A DNA stretch of 64,000 nucleotides, taken from contig OX393578.1 in assembly GCA_947652605.1 (NCBI GenBank), positions 54,505,415-54,569,414 on the forward strand. The letters run 5' to 3'. The DNA is from Elmis aenea (Eukaryota; Arthropoda; Insecta; Coleoptera; Elmidae). Position numbers and translations under genes: made by a program. The notes under the pieces are model-generated. The model searched no databases and was not told the origin of the DNA. It was given only the letters and a program-made list of their open reading frames with translations. Shown here in pieces: positions 10,835 to 22,828 of the stretch (positions are counted from its first letter, which is position 1; each line of letters starts with the position of its first letter).

Positions 10835-11890
10835 ATGGCTTCGTTTAATAACTATAATGGTAACTATATGACACTAGCTGTATTTTTGGATTTTCTTAGA
10901 GCCTTTGAGACAATTAATAGAAAATTATTAATGAAAAAATTAGAAAAAAATGGGATAAGTGAGGTAGCATTGTCTTGGTTTAAATCATACTTACAAAATA
11001 GACATCAAAAAGTTAAATATAATAGAACTATATCATCTTGTTTAAAAACCACACATGGTGTACCACAAGGAACCGTTCTGGGTCCTTTGCTTTTTGTTGT
11101 TTATATAAACGATATGGTTAAATACGCCAAACATTGTGAAATAAAAATGTTTGCGGACGATACAATGTCGTTTGTTAGTGGATTTAAAACAATTGAGTTG
11201 GTAGATAAGATGAATTTAGATCTAAGTAATATTTATAAATGGCTACGCGATAATAATCTATGTATTAATGTTGATAAATCCAAATTTATGATATTGGGAA
11301 CCAAACACATTATCTATAAAACAAATATTTATCATGCCAATCTGGATATAAAAATTAGCAACTAATTTAGAAAGTGTAACCGAAATTAAATAACTTGGTG
11401 TTATATTAGATGAAGATTTAACGTTTAACTTACACACAAAATACATGATGAAAAAAATTTCCTAAAAGATTTTTCTCTTCAAAAGATGTAGCAAACACAT
11501 TTATGTACACTAGAGTTTTACTGTATAAAACAATAATAGATCCTCATTTTGAGTTTTGCTCTTCATTACTTATTAATTTTATTAAATTTAAATAAAAATG
11601 AGCTTCAACAATTACAGAAATTACAAAATCGCGCCATGCGTACTATTTTAAAGTGTTCAATTCATTCCCCTATCAAGGTTATGTTAAATACACTTCAATT
11701 TATGAGTATTAATCAGAGAATAATATTTAGAACACTAGAGCTAGTTTTAAAAATTAAATTACAAAAAGCACCAAAATATCTGTATGAAAATGAAAAATTT
11801 TATTTTCTTCTATTTTTATTATATTTACTATTACCTATGTAAATTGTGTTACAATGTTATAGCAATTGCTAAATAAAGCTAACTTACTTA
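10835..11890 (+). pseudogene. Non-LTR retrotransposon (LINE) reverse transcriptase fragment
   Basis: The frame from 10835 encodes reverse transcriptase motifs in order: a degenerate LDFLRAFETINR (the first catalytic aspartate block), WFKSYLQNRHQKV, GVPQGTVLGPLLF, and FADD at about residues 105-112, then CINVDKSKFMILG. A stop at 11363 and further frameshifts follow. The thumb region resumes as LGVILDEDLTFNLH near 11397, and LQKLQNRAMRTILKC is readable from about 11600. It ends with AATAAAGCTAACTTACTTAC near 11870, a short repeat tail. The order of motifs and FADD instead of YADD fit a jockey/CR1-type LINE. It is 5' truncated and dead. The C-terminal part resembles 39702-40079. Confidence 0.85.
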
Positions 11891-12589
11891 CTACATCTGT
11901 AATTTATTTACAATCTTTTTTTAATGAACAATGTAAGTGAATGCTTACGAGGTAACATAAGAGGTGTCACTAAACTACATGCATATTTATTTGTTCTCCT
12001 TAAACTTAATAAATATCTACAACCAAAAAATTCTTACAAAGTTGCTTGAAAAATTTTAGATGGGAAAAAACAAGGTTTGATTTATTTTTTATATTACATC
12101 AACAAAAACAATTAGGTACGCTTACCAACTTCAAAGCAGCTGACGCTGGTACCGAATTGTTAAAAACTAATCCAACAGTTTGTTTTTGTTTACTTATAAA
12201 ATAATAGAGGTGCAGTATGAAAATATTACTTAAAAAAAGTAAAATGAAAATCAAAGTTAGTACAAACTTTTCTTGGAGAAGGAAAAATAATTTTTTTATT
12301 GCCGAAATGTATTAACATAACGAAGATGTCGAACAAACTAGATAGACGAATAATATTCTTGTAAACTTTTAAGAAATCTCCTTTTTTTATGGGTGATTTT
12401 TAAATTTTGAGGTAGTGTTAAAAGTTTCTAAGCTCATAGCAACAGGATTGTTTAATCGAATGAAAATATGGGGTGCAATTAAAAACACTGAGCACCTCGT
12501 GTTTGGTGTTCCTGCAAAGAACAGCTTTTTTTAATGGTAATATTCGATTTTTATTTATTTTGTATTATCTTGCATATTAGTTTAGATTT
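11891..12589. other. No supported gene
   Basis: AT-rich sequence without recognisable features. Confidence 0.45.
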
Positions 12590-13230
12590 TTCGAGTGTTA
12601 ATAAACTTTACTGACTATAAATTTTTAACATCTTTTACACGTCGATGATAGATGTTAAATAATTTATATTAAATAGTATTTTGACAACTTTATTTTGTAA
12701 TATTTGACATTTTGTAGAAGTGGACTTGTATAACAAGCCCAATAAGCAGTGATTAAATATGTGAATTTAGACCCAAAAAAAGCATGATAAGCTTTATATT
12801 CAAGTGATTTTGTTAAATAACATCTGGTTTGATATGTAGCATCAATCTTTGGCATTTTTTTTGCATTAATACTCATTAAGATTTAAGGACCACGATATTT
12901 AATCATTAATTTTTACACCAAGATATTTGCAATTTAAGGTTGATTACAGCTTCATTATTTTGTTTATTTTGCCTAAATCGCTATTTACAGCGGCCTTCAA
13001 GTTATCTAAGTTTTTACTATAACAAAGTAAAATTGTAACATCGACGTAGGTATGTAAAGTAAGTAGCTTTTATACCAGATTTGTATGAGCTTAGAACATA
13101 AATTGAATATAACAAGGAGCCCAAGACCGTCTCCTCTTTGAACAATTTTTAAATTAATTTTTTTTTCAAACGGTGTACTGCTTTCTAGATAATATGTATG
13201 ATTGAATTATATCTAACGTATTTCCCCTAA
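12590..13230 (-). pseudogene. Degenerate LINE reverse transcriptase fragment
   Basis: No single long frame survives, but reading the minus strand in pieces gives the usual reverse-transcriptase order. Around 13130 there is a GDGLGSLLYSIYV block like the GxxLGPLLF motif, then SYKSGIKATYF. DNLKAAVNSDLGKINKI follows near 12990, then CKYLGVKIND near 12915, and CQILQNKVVKILFNINYLT near 12690. These correspond to the palm, the post-catalytic helix, the thumb and the QNK-x-VRIL segment of jockey-like elements. Many stops and frameshifts interrupt it, so it is an old relic. The call depends on several short matches in the right order; each alone would be weak. Confidence 0.6.
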
Positions 13231-14237
13231 TACCCCAACAGCTGCAATTTGCGCACCCAGTATAAAACAGAATTTGATTACAACAACGATGCAAAAAAAA
13301 TGTAATTCAGCTAAAAGTGAGGCCACCACTTTATTTTGCTATGAGCAGAGACAGGGCAATACGACGGAAATTAAGTTTATAGGGCAATCTCCTGCGCTTT
13401 GACTATGAGCTATTCACCGGATTCAAACTATCGCACTTCCAGCTCTGTAGATGACAACTAAAATTATTGCTTTTACTTACTTGGAAGTATTCTAGAAGTT
13501 AAGATAATTATTAATTAAAAGGTTATGTAAGCAGATCCGAATGTGGGCTATTGTTAAAATATGTCCTTTGCAGTTCCCGATCTTAATTACTCGATGCGAT
13601 TATTATCTTACGTAAATTATTAATTATTTGGGAGTAATAAGTGACCCTCCATAAATAAGTGCTCTGAAACTGTGGCTGGATTTTAATGTTGTGTAATTGT
13701 CACTGTGATCATACTTATTTCATGCATAAAACTATTTAAAAATGCTTCGATAAGTAAATAAAATGTAATTTAAAATAACCGTTATTTACGAAAAAAGCCG
13801 GAAACTTTACTGGCCGAGTAAACAGTTCTTGGACGAGCCGTAGGCGAGTCCTGGAAGCATACAAGTCCAGTAAAGACACTTTACGGGTATGTTACGTACA
13901 ATATTTTTTCTGCGTCCGCCACTGACACCAAAATCACTATCGTCACCATCCATAATTAAACAGTAACTTAACAAACTGTAGGTGAAAACTTGCTTAGTGA
14001 TATAATGACCCTTGTGTGACAGCGCAAATCAACAAAATAACTCATTGCAACCAGCTACTTTTCGGTCTAGGCCTGTAAAGACAGCTCATTACCATGGCAA
14101 CCACTTACGTTCTGGCCTAGACCAGGAAAGAATTATTTTCCAGCCTAAAAATTTATCGGAAACAAATAATTTTCTGGACCGACACAGAAAAATAAAATTC
14201 ATTTTATTTTCCAAAACTCTCCTAGAGAAATGTCATC
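13231..14237. other. No supported gene; two short repeated motifs
   Basis: Two related short segments, near 14046 (ATTGCAACCAGC, GGTCTAGGCC) and 14093 (CATGGCAACCAC, GGCCTAGACC), and a pair of CCAGTAAAG/TTTACTGG sites at 13808 and 13869 suggest transposon debris. Nothing can be named. Confidence 0.35.
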
Positions 14238-14330
14238 CAGGGCTTCTTAAACTCTGGGTCGTGAGCTCGTGATTGATAGCATTGTCGCGACAAATTTGGC
14301 AATGGTAAAAAGTTTCTGGTAAAATTGTTA
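14238..14330 (+). mobile_element. Possible single hAT end
   Basis: CAGGGCTTCTTAAACTCTGG followed by GTCG has the form of a hAT terminus (CAGGGnTTCTnAAACT). No partner end was found, so the call is weak. Confidence 0.3.
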
Positions 14331-14887
14331 TATTTTTACTGAGCAGAAATTCGCTTTTGTGTTTTTTCAATGACTTATATTGGTTAGATACTTTCGAAAA
14401 ATTAAATGACTTAAACATTTAACTTCAAGGAGATGATTTGTAATAGACCATTTATGTTTCAAAATATTTGAAAGTTTTGGTATAAAAGTTAACATAATAA
14501 AATAATTATTTTTAAACCCTTGTGGGGCTTATAACAAAGCAATCTGGCCTTTGAAGCCAATAAGCAGTTTAATTTTAGCCTAAATTAATAATATTTAAAC
14601 TTAGTCTAAGGTTTACCCAATAGTAGTCCTTAGTTTGCTAATTTATAAGTATACAATTATTAACGTGCACACTACCGCGCAGTCTCTGCTTTTAAACTTT
14701 TGCTTAAACTAACTCAAAAGGTTTAATCCTTTTAAGTCTTCTCACTAATCCTGTAGTGTCCAGGAGCTGGATCGTCCCGACGTTTACAAGTTGATGGAGC
14801 CTTTCTTTCTGGCTTTTGGCAAACTTCTTAATGGTGTTGGTTACAATGTCCATGTTGAGGTCCCGATGTATGTCATTATTTCTGCAA
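14331..14887. other. No supported gene
   Basis: AT-rich spacer up to the LINE tail. Confidence 0.4.
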
Positions 14888-17118
14888 TGCCTTCTTCTTC
14901 TTCTTTTACTAAGCCTTATGCCTCACGGCGTCGGCTTTTGGTGGTTCTCCACCCAGCTCTTCCAGATCTTTTTGTCTGTCGTCATCGCTCTCAACTCCCC
15001 AACTGTTTTCCCTCTTTCACGGGCTATTTGTTCTATCCTGTTTTCCATGTTAGATGTTGGCCTTCCTACCCGCCTTTTCCCATACCTCCTACTTTCTGTT
15101 ATTTTTTTTGTCATGGATTCTGACGGCATCCTCTGCACGTGTCCGTACCATTTTAATTGTTTTTCTTCGATATTTTGGTTTTTTTTTTTTGTTGTAGGTT
15201 ATTCTGGATGTCTTTATTTTTGCACTTATCTCTTTTTGTTTTTCCCGCTATTTTTCTTAAGAATCTCATTTCTGCTGCCGTTATTCTTTTCTCATGTTTA
15301 GATGTAAGTGGCCATGTTTAACTACCATACAGCATAGTTGGAATTACGACCGTGTTGTATATTCTGGTTTTTGTTTGTGCACTAATTTCTTTTTTCCCAA
15401 GGATAGTTTTGTTTAGTTGGTAGTAAATTCTCGTGCTTTTTCTGGTTCTGTTTAGGATTTCTGCGTCAATTTTCCCATCTTCGCTAATTTTCGTTATTAA
15501 GTACTCTATTGTCGAGACTTGCTAGTACGTCGTCTCCGCATTTGATGTTTTGCTGGTCATCATCGTTTATTTTCATTATTTTTGTTTTCCCTGTGTTTAT
15601 TTCCATTCCCATTTGTTGTATCGTTTCGTTCCACTGGTTCAAGGATTTTTGTATGTCTTCTCTGTTTTCCCCCACTATTATTATATCGTCTGCATATAAT
15701 AGGCACTGTATCTGGATGGGCCAAAGATCTTTGAATCCGACTGTTACTTTGAGCGTATTTTTTTTACAGGTCTTCAGTATTTTGTCCATATAAATATTGA
15801 ATAATAGGGGGCTTAGGCTGTCACCCTGTTTGATTCCTCTTTGTAGTGTAAATTTTCTGGAGCTTTTGCCTTTTATTCGTACTTCCGCTATAACTTTTCT
15901 GTATACACTTTTTATTGCCTTGGTGAGTTTTTCCGTGACCTTCAGTTCTTCTAAGCAGTTCCACAATCTTTCTCTTGGTACTGTGTCGAATGCAGCTTTC
16001 AGGTCCACGAATGCTAAATATAGTTTTTTCCGTTGTTCGTTTGCTCTTTCAGTTAGTTTTCTAATTACACTTATGTGATCTTGCGTTTGTTTTCCTTTCA
16101 TAAAGGCTGCCTGCTCTACTTCCATTTTCTTTTCCACTTCATTTCTTAGTTTCCACTCAAGTATTTTAGTGTACATTTTATACAAGGTTGAGGCTAGGCA
16201 TATCGCTCTATAGTTTTCGCATTTACTTTTGTTTCTTTTTTTGTATAGCGGTATAATTACATTTTTCTCCCAGTCTTCGGGTATCTTATTTTCTGTCCAT
16301 GCTTTACGGAACAGCCTTGTTAGCCATTTTTCCATTGCTTCCCCTCCCCATTTTATTAATTCTGGCACTATTTCATCACTCCCTGCTGCCTTGCCTGTTT
16401 TTAGCAGTCTTTTTATCTGTGCTACTTTTTCTTGTAATATTACATTTTCCGCTCGGTCTTCCTCTTTTTCGTTGTCTGTGTTTGCTATTTCTAGTGCGTT
16501 TGCGTGTTGGATTTTGTTATTTTTAAATTTCTCTTTGTAGTATTTACTTCACACTTCTAGTATTTCTTCTGTTTCTGTTTTGAGTTCCCTGTTTTGATCT
16601 TCTATATTCCATATTTGTTCGTTTTTATTTCTTTTAAGGTTTTTTATTGTTTTCCAAAAGTTACTTTTGTTTGTATGGTAATCCCTCTCTATCTCTTCTC
16701 CGAACTTCTCCCAGCTTTTGGCTTTAGCTTTTTTCACTACTTGTTTGGCTTCATCTCTTTTCTGTTTGTAGATTGTTTTGTCCTCTTCTTTCCCCGTTAT
16801 TATATATTTCTTCCAAGCTATTTTCTTTTGTTTTATTTTAGCTTTCACTTCGTCGTTCCACCATCTGCTACTTTTCCTAAACCCATTTATTTTCCTTATT
16901 CCGCAGACTTCTTTTGCTGTTTTTATTGTTGTTTCCTTAAAGCTTTTCCATAAATCTTCCAAATCCATGCCTTCCACTTCTTCCATTTTTCCGTACAATC
17001 TTTTTTCTATTTTCTCGTGGTAGCTTTGCCTAATTTTCTTATTTTTAAGCTTTTCTGTATTTATTTTTGTGTACTGTTTTACTATAGGTAGCTTGGGTAG
17101 TTCCTCTTCCAACTCCAT
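14888..17118 (-). pseudogene. 5'-truncated LINE: reverse transcriptase and C-terminal domain
   Basis: This is the largest retrotransposon piece in the window. Reading leftward from 17118, there is a lysine-rich linker with SRWWNDEVKAKIKQKKIAWK, then from 16368 the reverse transcriptase: DWEKNVIIPLYKK, YRAICLASTLYKMYTKIL, AFVDLKAAFDTVPRE, LQRGIKQGDSLSPLLFNIYM and LLYADDIIIVGEN (YADD near 15690). From 15480 a shifted frame adds IDAEILNRTRKS and NTVVIPTMLYGS, then WYGHVQRMPSE and RRVGRPTSNMENR, ending at about 14920. The tail is a short (AAG)n run at 14888-14905. The endonuclease is missing and stops interrupt the frame near 15320 and 16550, so it is dead. AATGCC occurs at the tail (14888 side) and as three tandem copies after 17118, which fits a target-site duplication at a small tandem repeat. 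Confidence 0.9.
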
Positions 17119-18159
17119 TAAATGCCAATGCCAATGCCAATAAAGTAAAATAATTTTTTTTAGAAATACTTACAGCAGATATTCTTTTTTTACTCATAAT
17201 TTTTAAAAACCCTCTCCAAAGGTTTGTCAAAAATATACTTGATTCTTCAAAGTACGTAAATGCACAATGTCCGCAATACTTTTTATTACAAATTTTGAAA
17301 AACTATTTTGGGTTCATAAATTATACTCACAGAACCATTATTTTGCCTCTAAAAAGGTAATCCGTTTAAAGGAAGTGATATTATAGACTTAGGCGACGAA
17401 TGTCAAGCTTAGCTACGCTTCAGCTCCAATAATAAAGAAGGTTTATAATCCTGTATATTAAAATAACAAAAAAGCGTGTTTAAATTATTAGGAATCGTAA
17501 AATATATACAGACCGTGAAGAAACCGTTTTATTTAAAATTAAAACCCCCTCTTTCGGGGCGAGGCCGCTCGTTCGGCGCGTAGAAATGAATTTTATTAAC
17601 GGTGGCATAATTTTTTAAGGAAATCGTAAGGTGTTTCTTAGCGGTAATATTTCTGTTAAAGAGCAACAAGAGGAGAAGACCGGAGAAAGGCAATGAATGA
17701 CAGCAATATCTCTGCGTGCGAGGTAGCTACTTACTGATATATCCTGAGCAATTTGCCCTTTACGACGTCACTTAGTCTGCTGCTCCCCACTAGCTCTGGG
17801 AAATTTACTGAGTTCTGTTTTTCTGGCAGGGCCGCACTTTTAAATAATTTCTAATGTTGTGCGCCTAATATAAAGTTAAATATATTGTATGCGAACAGCA
17901 TTTTCACGTGCTTATTCGGCATATTTTACTCAAAACGCCATTCTAGCTAAATTGTTTTGAAGGCTTCCGTTAAGTTTTAATTTTCACGACCCCTGCTAAG
18001 AGGGGTATGCTTTTCCAAAGAAAACTTTGCGTAATTTTTGCGGATTACTATACTTATAATGTAATTAGCTTGCTTGGAGATCTTTTCATTACTACAAATT
18101 TTTTTAAAGAGAACAGTGTAACAGAAAATAAAGGATAAGAACCATTTTTATTGTTGTTG
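17119..18159. other. No supported gene
   Basis: Starts with three tandem AATGCC units at the LINE insertion point. A short GC-richer patch (17545-17585, CTTTCGGGGCGAGGCCGCTC) stands out, but no gene or RNA was recognised. Confidence 0.4.
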
Positions 18160-18366
18160 AATTGGAATTCCGCATGGGAATTATTTTACCACTGCATATG
18201 ACATGAGACAAGGAATGGTTCCAACTGTAGAGGCATAACATTAATTAGTGTACGGGGAAAGTATTACCAAGAGTAATAGAAGGTAGAATAAAAGCAAAAA
18301 AGGAAACACATTATCAGAAACTCAATACGACTTTACTGTGGAAGATAAAGCAACACGCAGAACCTA
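18160..18366 (+). pseudogene. Short LINE reverse transcriptase fragment
   Basis: Reads SNCRGITLISV near 18212, then, one frame over, KVLPRVIEGRIKAK, then GNTLSETQYDFTVED. This follows the N-terminal palm pattern NYRGI-x-LL-x-V-x-K-x-L-x-R-I-L, then E-x-Q-x-GF, of LINE reverse transcriptases, with two frameshifts in about 150 bp. Everything downstream is interrupted by the hairpin insertion at 18367, and no further reverse-transcriptase sequence is visible after it apart from the duplicated target. Confidence 0.55.
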
Positions 18367-18590
18367 AATACAATCTTGGTTTCCGGGTTTGGAACCGCGT
18401 CTTCTATATTTAGAAGTAGTTGACGTTTCGACCATTGTGTCTTGGTCTTTTTCAAAAAGACTGTCGTTTTGAAAAAGACCAAGACACAATGGTCGAAACG
18501 TCAACTACTTCTAAATATAGAAGACGCGGTTCCAAACCCGGAAACCAAGATTGTATTATGGATAACGGCCGCGGAAACCTCAAGAATAAA
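18367..18590 (+). mobile_element. Retroposed perfect 91-bp hairpin with 12-bp target-site duplication
   Basis: Bases 18367-18457 and 18467-18557 are exact inverted copies around the 9-base loop AGACTGTCG. A 33-base tail ending CAAGAATAAA follows to 18590. ACGCAGAACCTA occurs immediately before (18355-18366) and immediately after (18591-18602), so the hairpin plus tail is a single insertion with a 12-bp duplication, as made by target-primed reverse transcription. The right arm contains GACC, a 10-base loop, GGTC, GAAAC and GTC (18477-18502), which resembles the stem II-GAAAC half of a hammerhead ribozyme; the CUGANGA half is not recognisable. The Penelope-like or retrozyme affiliation is inference. 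Confidence 0.8.
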
Positions 18591-18602
18591 ACGCAGAACC
18601 TA

Positions 18603-19413
18603 GTTTTTATACTAATTGTAAGATGTACAATTAAAAGAGCATAACATAATACAAGGAAGTAAATTTTAGGTTTACATCTTCATAAGAAAATGCTTCCAAT
18701 CATTACCCGTAATGTTCCTGTTGTCCATTGATATTTTTTACCCAGCTATCCTTCTCCTTTTCGGTGTTCCCCTTTTTCTTCTTCCAGATAGAGTTCATGT
18801 CAGTGTTTGATGTGGAATTCTTTGAGCATGCATTTTTTTTAGATGACCGTATCAGTTGCTGTTTCTGGATTATATTGGCCAGGCTCTCTACTGCAATTGC
18901 AACTAGCAGAGACTGCTTGATTCAATTCAACACATGTATTTATGAAGAAGTTTAACCCATTGTTTTCCGTCTTCTTTCTCTGTTTGGCAGGTTAATTTGC
19001 CTTTCTTGCACCTGTTTCACTACAATAATTGCCCCCATCACTTCACTTACACAAATCTTGTGGTCTTTTTCTCTTCAATCTTTTGTTTTGGTTCTGGTTT
19101 GCCACTTCCAGCAGTTGTTAATGAAGTGCAACTTTTTAATTTCTGTTTTGAAGGTGTTTATAAATGATGATAGCTGCATTTCCAATGCATTAGTAAAATC
19201 ATTTTTATATAATTCCTATATTTTTAATAGGTATGCTATTGGTGATCTCTGTTTATGTTAATATTTAATTGTGAATAATTGCGTCCATTTTTTAATGGTT
19301 TGATGAAAGAAAAGTATAAAATTACAGTTAATGTTGGCAGAGTTTTAGTTTCCAAAAACGAAAGTCTTCGCAATTTTTGTCATTTCGTTCAATTTGTCAC
19401 TTAACTACTTAAC
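18603..19413. other. No supported gene
   Basis: T-rich sequence with short open frames lacking any recognised domain. Confidence 0.4.
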
Positions 19414-19987
19414 TGATCAGGAAAGGTCAGGAAATCTTGTCGCTAAAATCTGATCAAGGCTGTGTTTACCGCATCAAGAACATCAAAACTAAATGTATTG
19501 CAGAGTTATATGTGCCACTGGCCATTTCCTTCGGAAAAATAGGGGACCACTGAAAAGTTAAATCATAAAGGTAATTTTTGCGATCGCGTTGGCTATGCGC
19601 GCATCCCTTGCAAGTAAAATGGTGCAAAGTTTTTGAAAAAATCTTGAACGCTTCTGGAGAAAAACGTCAAAAACGAAACCCCTGCAAAAGCGCTATGATT
19701 TGAGAAATTGTATTATATAACTAAATCTATGCTACTTCTATACGCCATCAACAGAGGGGAAACTGTTTTTACAAGGGCCTCGTTTTTCACGTTTTTTCCG
19801 AAACCGTTTAAGAGTTTTTCAAAAAATTTGCAATATTTTACTTGCAGAGGGTGCGCGCATTGGTAAATAGAAGAATTTTATCTCTGACGGTTTCATAGCT
19901 AACGCGATAAAAGAAAATATCTTTATTATTCAACTTTTCAGTTCTTTACCTATTTTTGCGGAAAAATGGCCAGTGGCACGTATAAGC

Positions 19988-21713
19988 CAGGGATTAAAAA
20001 CGAAAAAAATTCCGTTCGTTTCTGTTCCGAACGAAAACGAAATATATCGTTTTCGTTTTTTTGTTTCGTTCTAACCGAAAAAATTCTTTTTTCGTTTTCG
20101 TGAACCGAAATAATAACGGTTAAAACCGGTTTTACAATATTTTTTTTTGTCTTCAAAAAATCAATTTTTTTTCTAGTCACCACAACCCTCTATAAATACG
20201 ATAACAATATTTGCGTCTCAACTAAAATATAAACGATGACGATGAGGTTTGATGCTCACGGACAGCATATTTTAGACTGGCGAACCATCGCCATATTAAA
20301 TTTACCAAATCGTTTAACACATTAACATTTAACCATTTTATTAAGTTTAACACCCGTAAGGTGCAAAAACACAACGTGATTAGGTTAAATTAGACACACG
20401 ATCTTTATCTAAAAATATGAAAATATAGCAAGTGCTGTTTTAAATTGGTTTTAGTACTAAAAATCTTTGCATTTGAATTAAATAAGATCCTGCTGTAATT
20501 ATTTAAAAAGACAAAAGAATGAATTCAAGTGGATAATTTACTAAATGTTATAAATAAAAAAGATATTAAAAAAAAACTTGAAATATACTTTAACTTTATA
20601 GTTTGTACATACCATACAATATACATTTTCACATTCCGTTAAATCTTACTAGCAACACATCTTCCAATAAACCGGTTTTACAATATTTTTTTTTGTCTTC
20701 AAAAAATCAATTTTTTTTCTAGTCACCACAACCCTCTATAAATACGATAACAATATTTGCGTCTCAACTAAAATATAAACGATGACGATGAGGTTTGATG
20801 CTCACGGACAGCATATTTTAGACTGGCGAACCATCGCCATATTAAATTTACCAAATCGTTTAACACATTAACATTTAACCATTTTATTAAGTTTAACACC
20901 CGTAAGGTGCAAAAACACAACGTGATTAGGTTAAATTAGACACACGATCTTTATCTAAAAATATGAAAATATAGCAAGTGCTGTTTTAAATTGGTTTTAG
21001 TACTAAAAATCTTTGCATTTGAATTAAATAAGATCCTGCTGTAATTATTTAAAAAGACAAAACAATGAATTCAAGTGGATAATTTACTAAATGTTATAAA
21101 TAAAAAAGATATTAAAAAAAAACTTGAAATATACTTTAACTTTATAGTTTGTACATACCATACAATATACATTTTCACATTCCGTTAAATCTTACTAGCA
21201 ACACATCTTCCAATAAATCTTCTTTCACATTAGTCCTTTTCGAAGTAAGAATAAATTTTACTATTATTATGTCTAAACGCAAATAAAACATACACATTGA
21301 TAATATATATCCAATCAAGTGTAAATTCTATATTGATGATCTAAAAAACAAATTAGAAATAGAGAATATCTGTACCGTTAATTGTGTTACACGAAATTGC
21401 AAGTATAAACAATAAAGTTGTTAATACATATTCACGTAAATATATGGAGAAAAGTGAAGCTCACTTATTTCAAGTGAGATTTTTTACTGCCTCGTGGAGT
21501 CTCCCCAACACACAAGGTAAATTCGCGTTTGTGTTTAACAAATAAAATTGAAATAGCGACAAAACCGGTTAAAACCGGTTTTGGAAAATATTTATTTCGT
21601 TTTCGTTCTTGAACGAAAAATAATAATTTCGTTTTCGGTTTCGTTTTCGTTTTTAAAAAAATTTCGGTTAATTTTGTTTAACGTTTTCGTTTTCGTTCCG
21701 TTCTCAGTCCCTG
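19988..21713 (+). mobile_element. hAT-like non-autonomous element with internal duplication, copy 1
   Basis: Begins CAGGGATTAAAAACGAAAAA and ends TTCTCAGTCCCTG. The flanks CGTATAAG (19979-19986) and CGTATAAC (21714-21721) are an 8-bp duplication with one mismatch, as expected for hAT. The ends are dense in CGTTTTCG/CGAAAACG repeats. A 546-bp block is present twice in tandem. The sister copy at 52283-53437, in reverse orientation, has a single block. No transposase. Confidence 0.8.
20124..21215 (+). repeat. 546-bp direct tandem duplication
   Basis: 20124-20669 and 20670-21215 are almost identical (for example CAAAAGAATG versus CAAAACAATG near the end), both starting AACCGGTTTTACAATA and ending CTTCCAATAA. 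AACCGGTTTT also occurs at the downstream boundary region near 21564. Confidence 0.9.
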
Positions 21714-21825
21714 CGTATAACTCTGCAAAAGATTTAGTTTTGATGTTCTTGATGTTCTTCATGCAATAGCCACAGCCTTGATCATATTCTAGCGACAACA
21801 TATCCTGAACCCTCCCTCGTGAGTA

Positions 21826-22828
21826 TTAAAAATATTGACAGCAGGATAAAAAACTGTTACCTTTAAAGACATTTTAGTATTTCTAAACCTAATACCCTCA
21901 CAAGCGAACCGAAAACAAGCTAACGGAGCATGCGGCCTGCGGTCTGTGCATTCCTGCATTGGATAGTCTGTGAACCAAAATTTATTTTTCGACAACATTA
22001 ATCGTCCTTATTTGGTAAATTAGCACTAGCAAAATTTTCGTTCGTAACTATGAAATCCTTAACCATTTTATGCTCTTTGTGCTGTTATAAACGTGAGTTC
22101 TACAAATAAAATTAGTGGTAATTGAATACCTCAGAAAAAATATTAAACAGAACTAATTAACCTGCTTTGTACTTCGGTTGACGTAACCCATCTAAAAATA
22201 ATTCTTGATTAAAAAGAAAACCCACGATATTCTGTTGGATTGTTTTAGCATTTGCAATGACCTAATACGCATTTTTAGTTGTATAACGGATGTTACTTGG
22301 AATGGAACAAAAATGTGTGCGAGTTCGTCCCTGGTAACAAATCCTGTTTACTATTTTCTTTGCTGTGGAGCTCTAGCGCGCCGGTTGTAGCGTATAGCAG
22401 TTCTTCAATCGTCAGAAGCACGCTATTAGCCCAAGTCTAGTGAAGTAACTGTTTCAATTAAGACCTTACCAGTGCTGAGCGGTACTGCTTCTTGTTATAT
22501 ATCTGCGGTACGAGTATTGGCAACGCTAAATTAATGTTGGCAATTACTTTTCCTCATTTACTTCATGAGGTATTCACGTTCCCTATACTTCTACCTACAT
22601 ATTCGTTCCAATCAATGTACGCGAAACTATAAATCCACGTGAATTTATAAGAAGTAATCCAACACTTGCTATAAATTGATGGCGAGCCGTAAAGTTTGTT
22701 GTAGTAAATTTGCTGTTTATGGTTGGTAAGATGCAAAACGAAATGGCGAGTTGGTGAAAAAATATTAATTAGAAATCTTTATTTAGCTTTGTGTTGTGGT
22801 TAATTCTACATAATTTACAACTTGATTA
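21826..22828. other. No supported gene
   Basis: Short open frames only; no domain or repeat recognised. Confidence 0.4.

Larger units (their letters stand above)
19414..21825. mobile_element. Long-TIR element (AGGAAAGGTCA ends), copy 1, split by hAT insertion
   Basis: The left part (GGAAAGGTCAGG, TTGTCGCTA, GTGCCACTGGCC) reappears inverted at 19960-19980 and 21714-21815. The interruption between the two right-hand pieces is the hAT-like element 19988-21713. The copy at 38747-40622 has the same arms and the same interior, including the AAACGTCAAAAACGAAA segment near 19665. Outer boundaries are accurate to about 10 bp. No coding frame. Confidence 0.65.

Noticed and set aside
14791..17023. Many long plus-strand open frames, rich in Phe, Leu, Ser and Cys
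   Set aside because: They are the reverse shadow of the minus-strand LINE, whose motifs (YADD, GRPT) are unambiguous.
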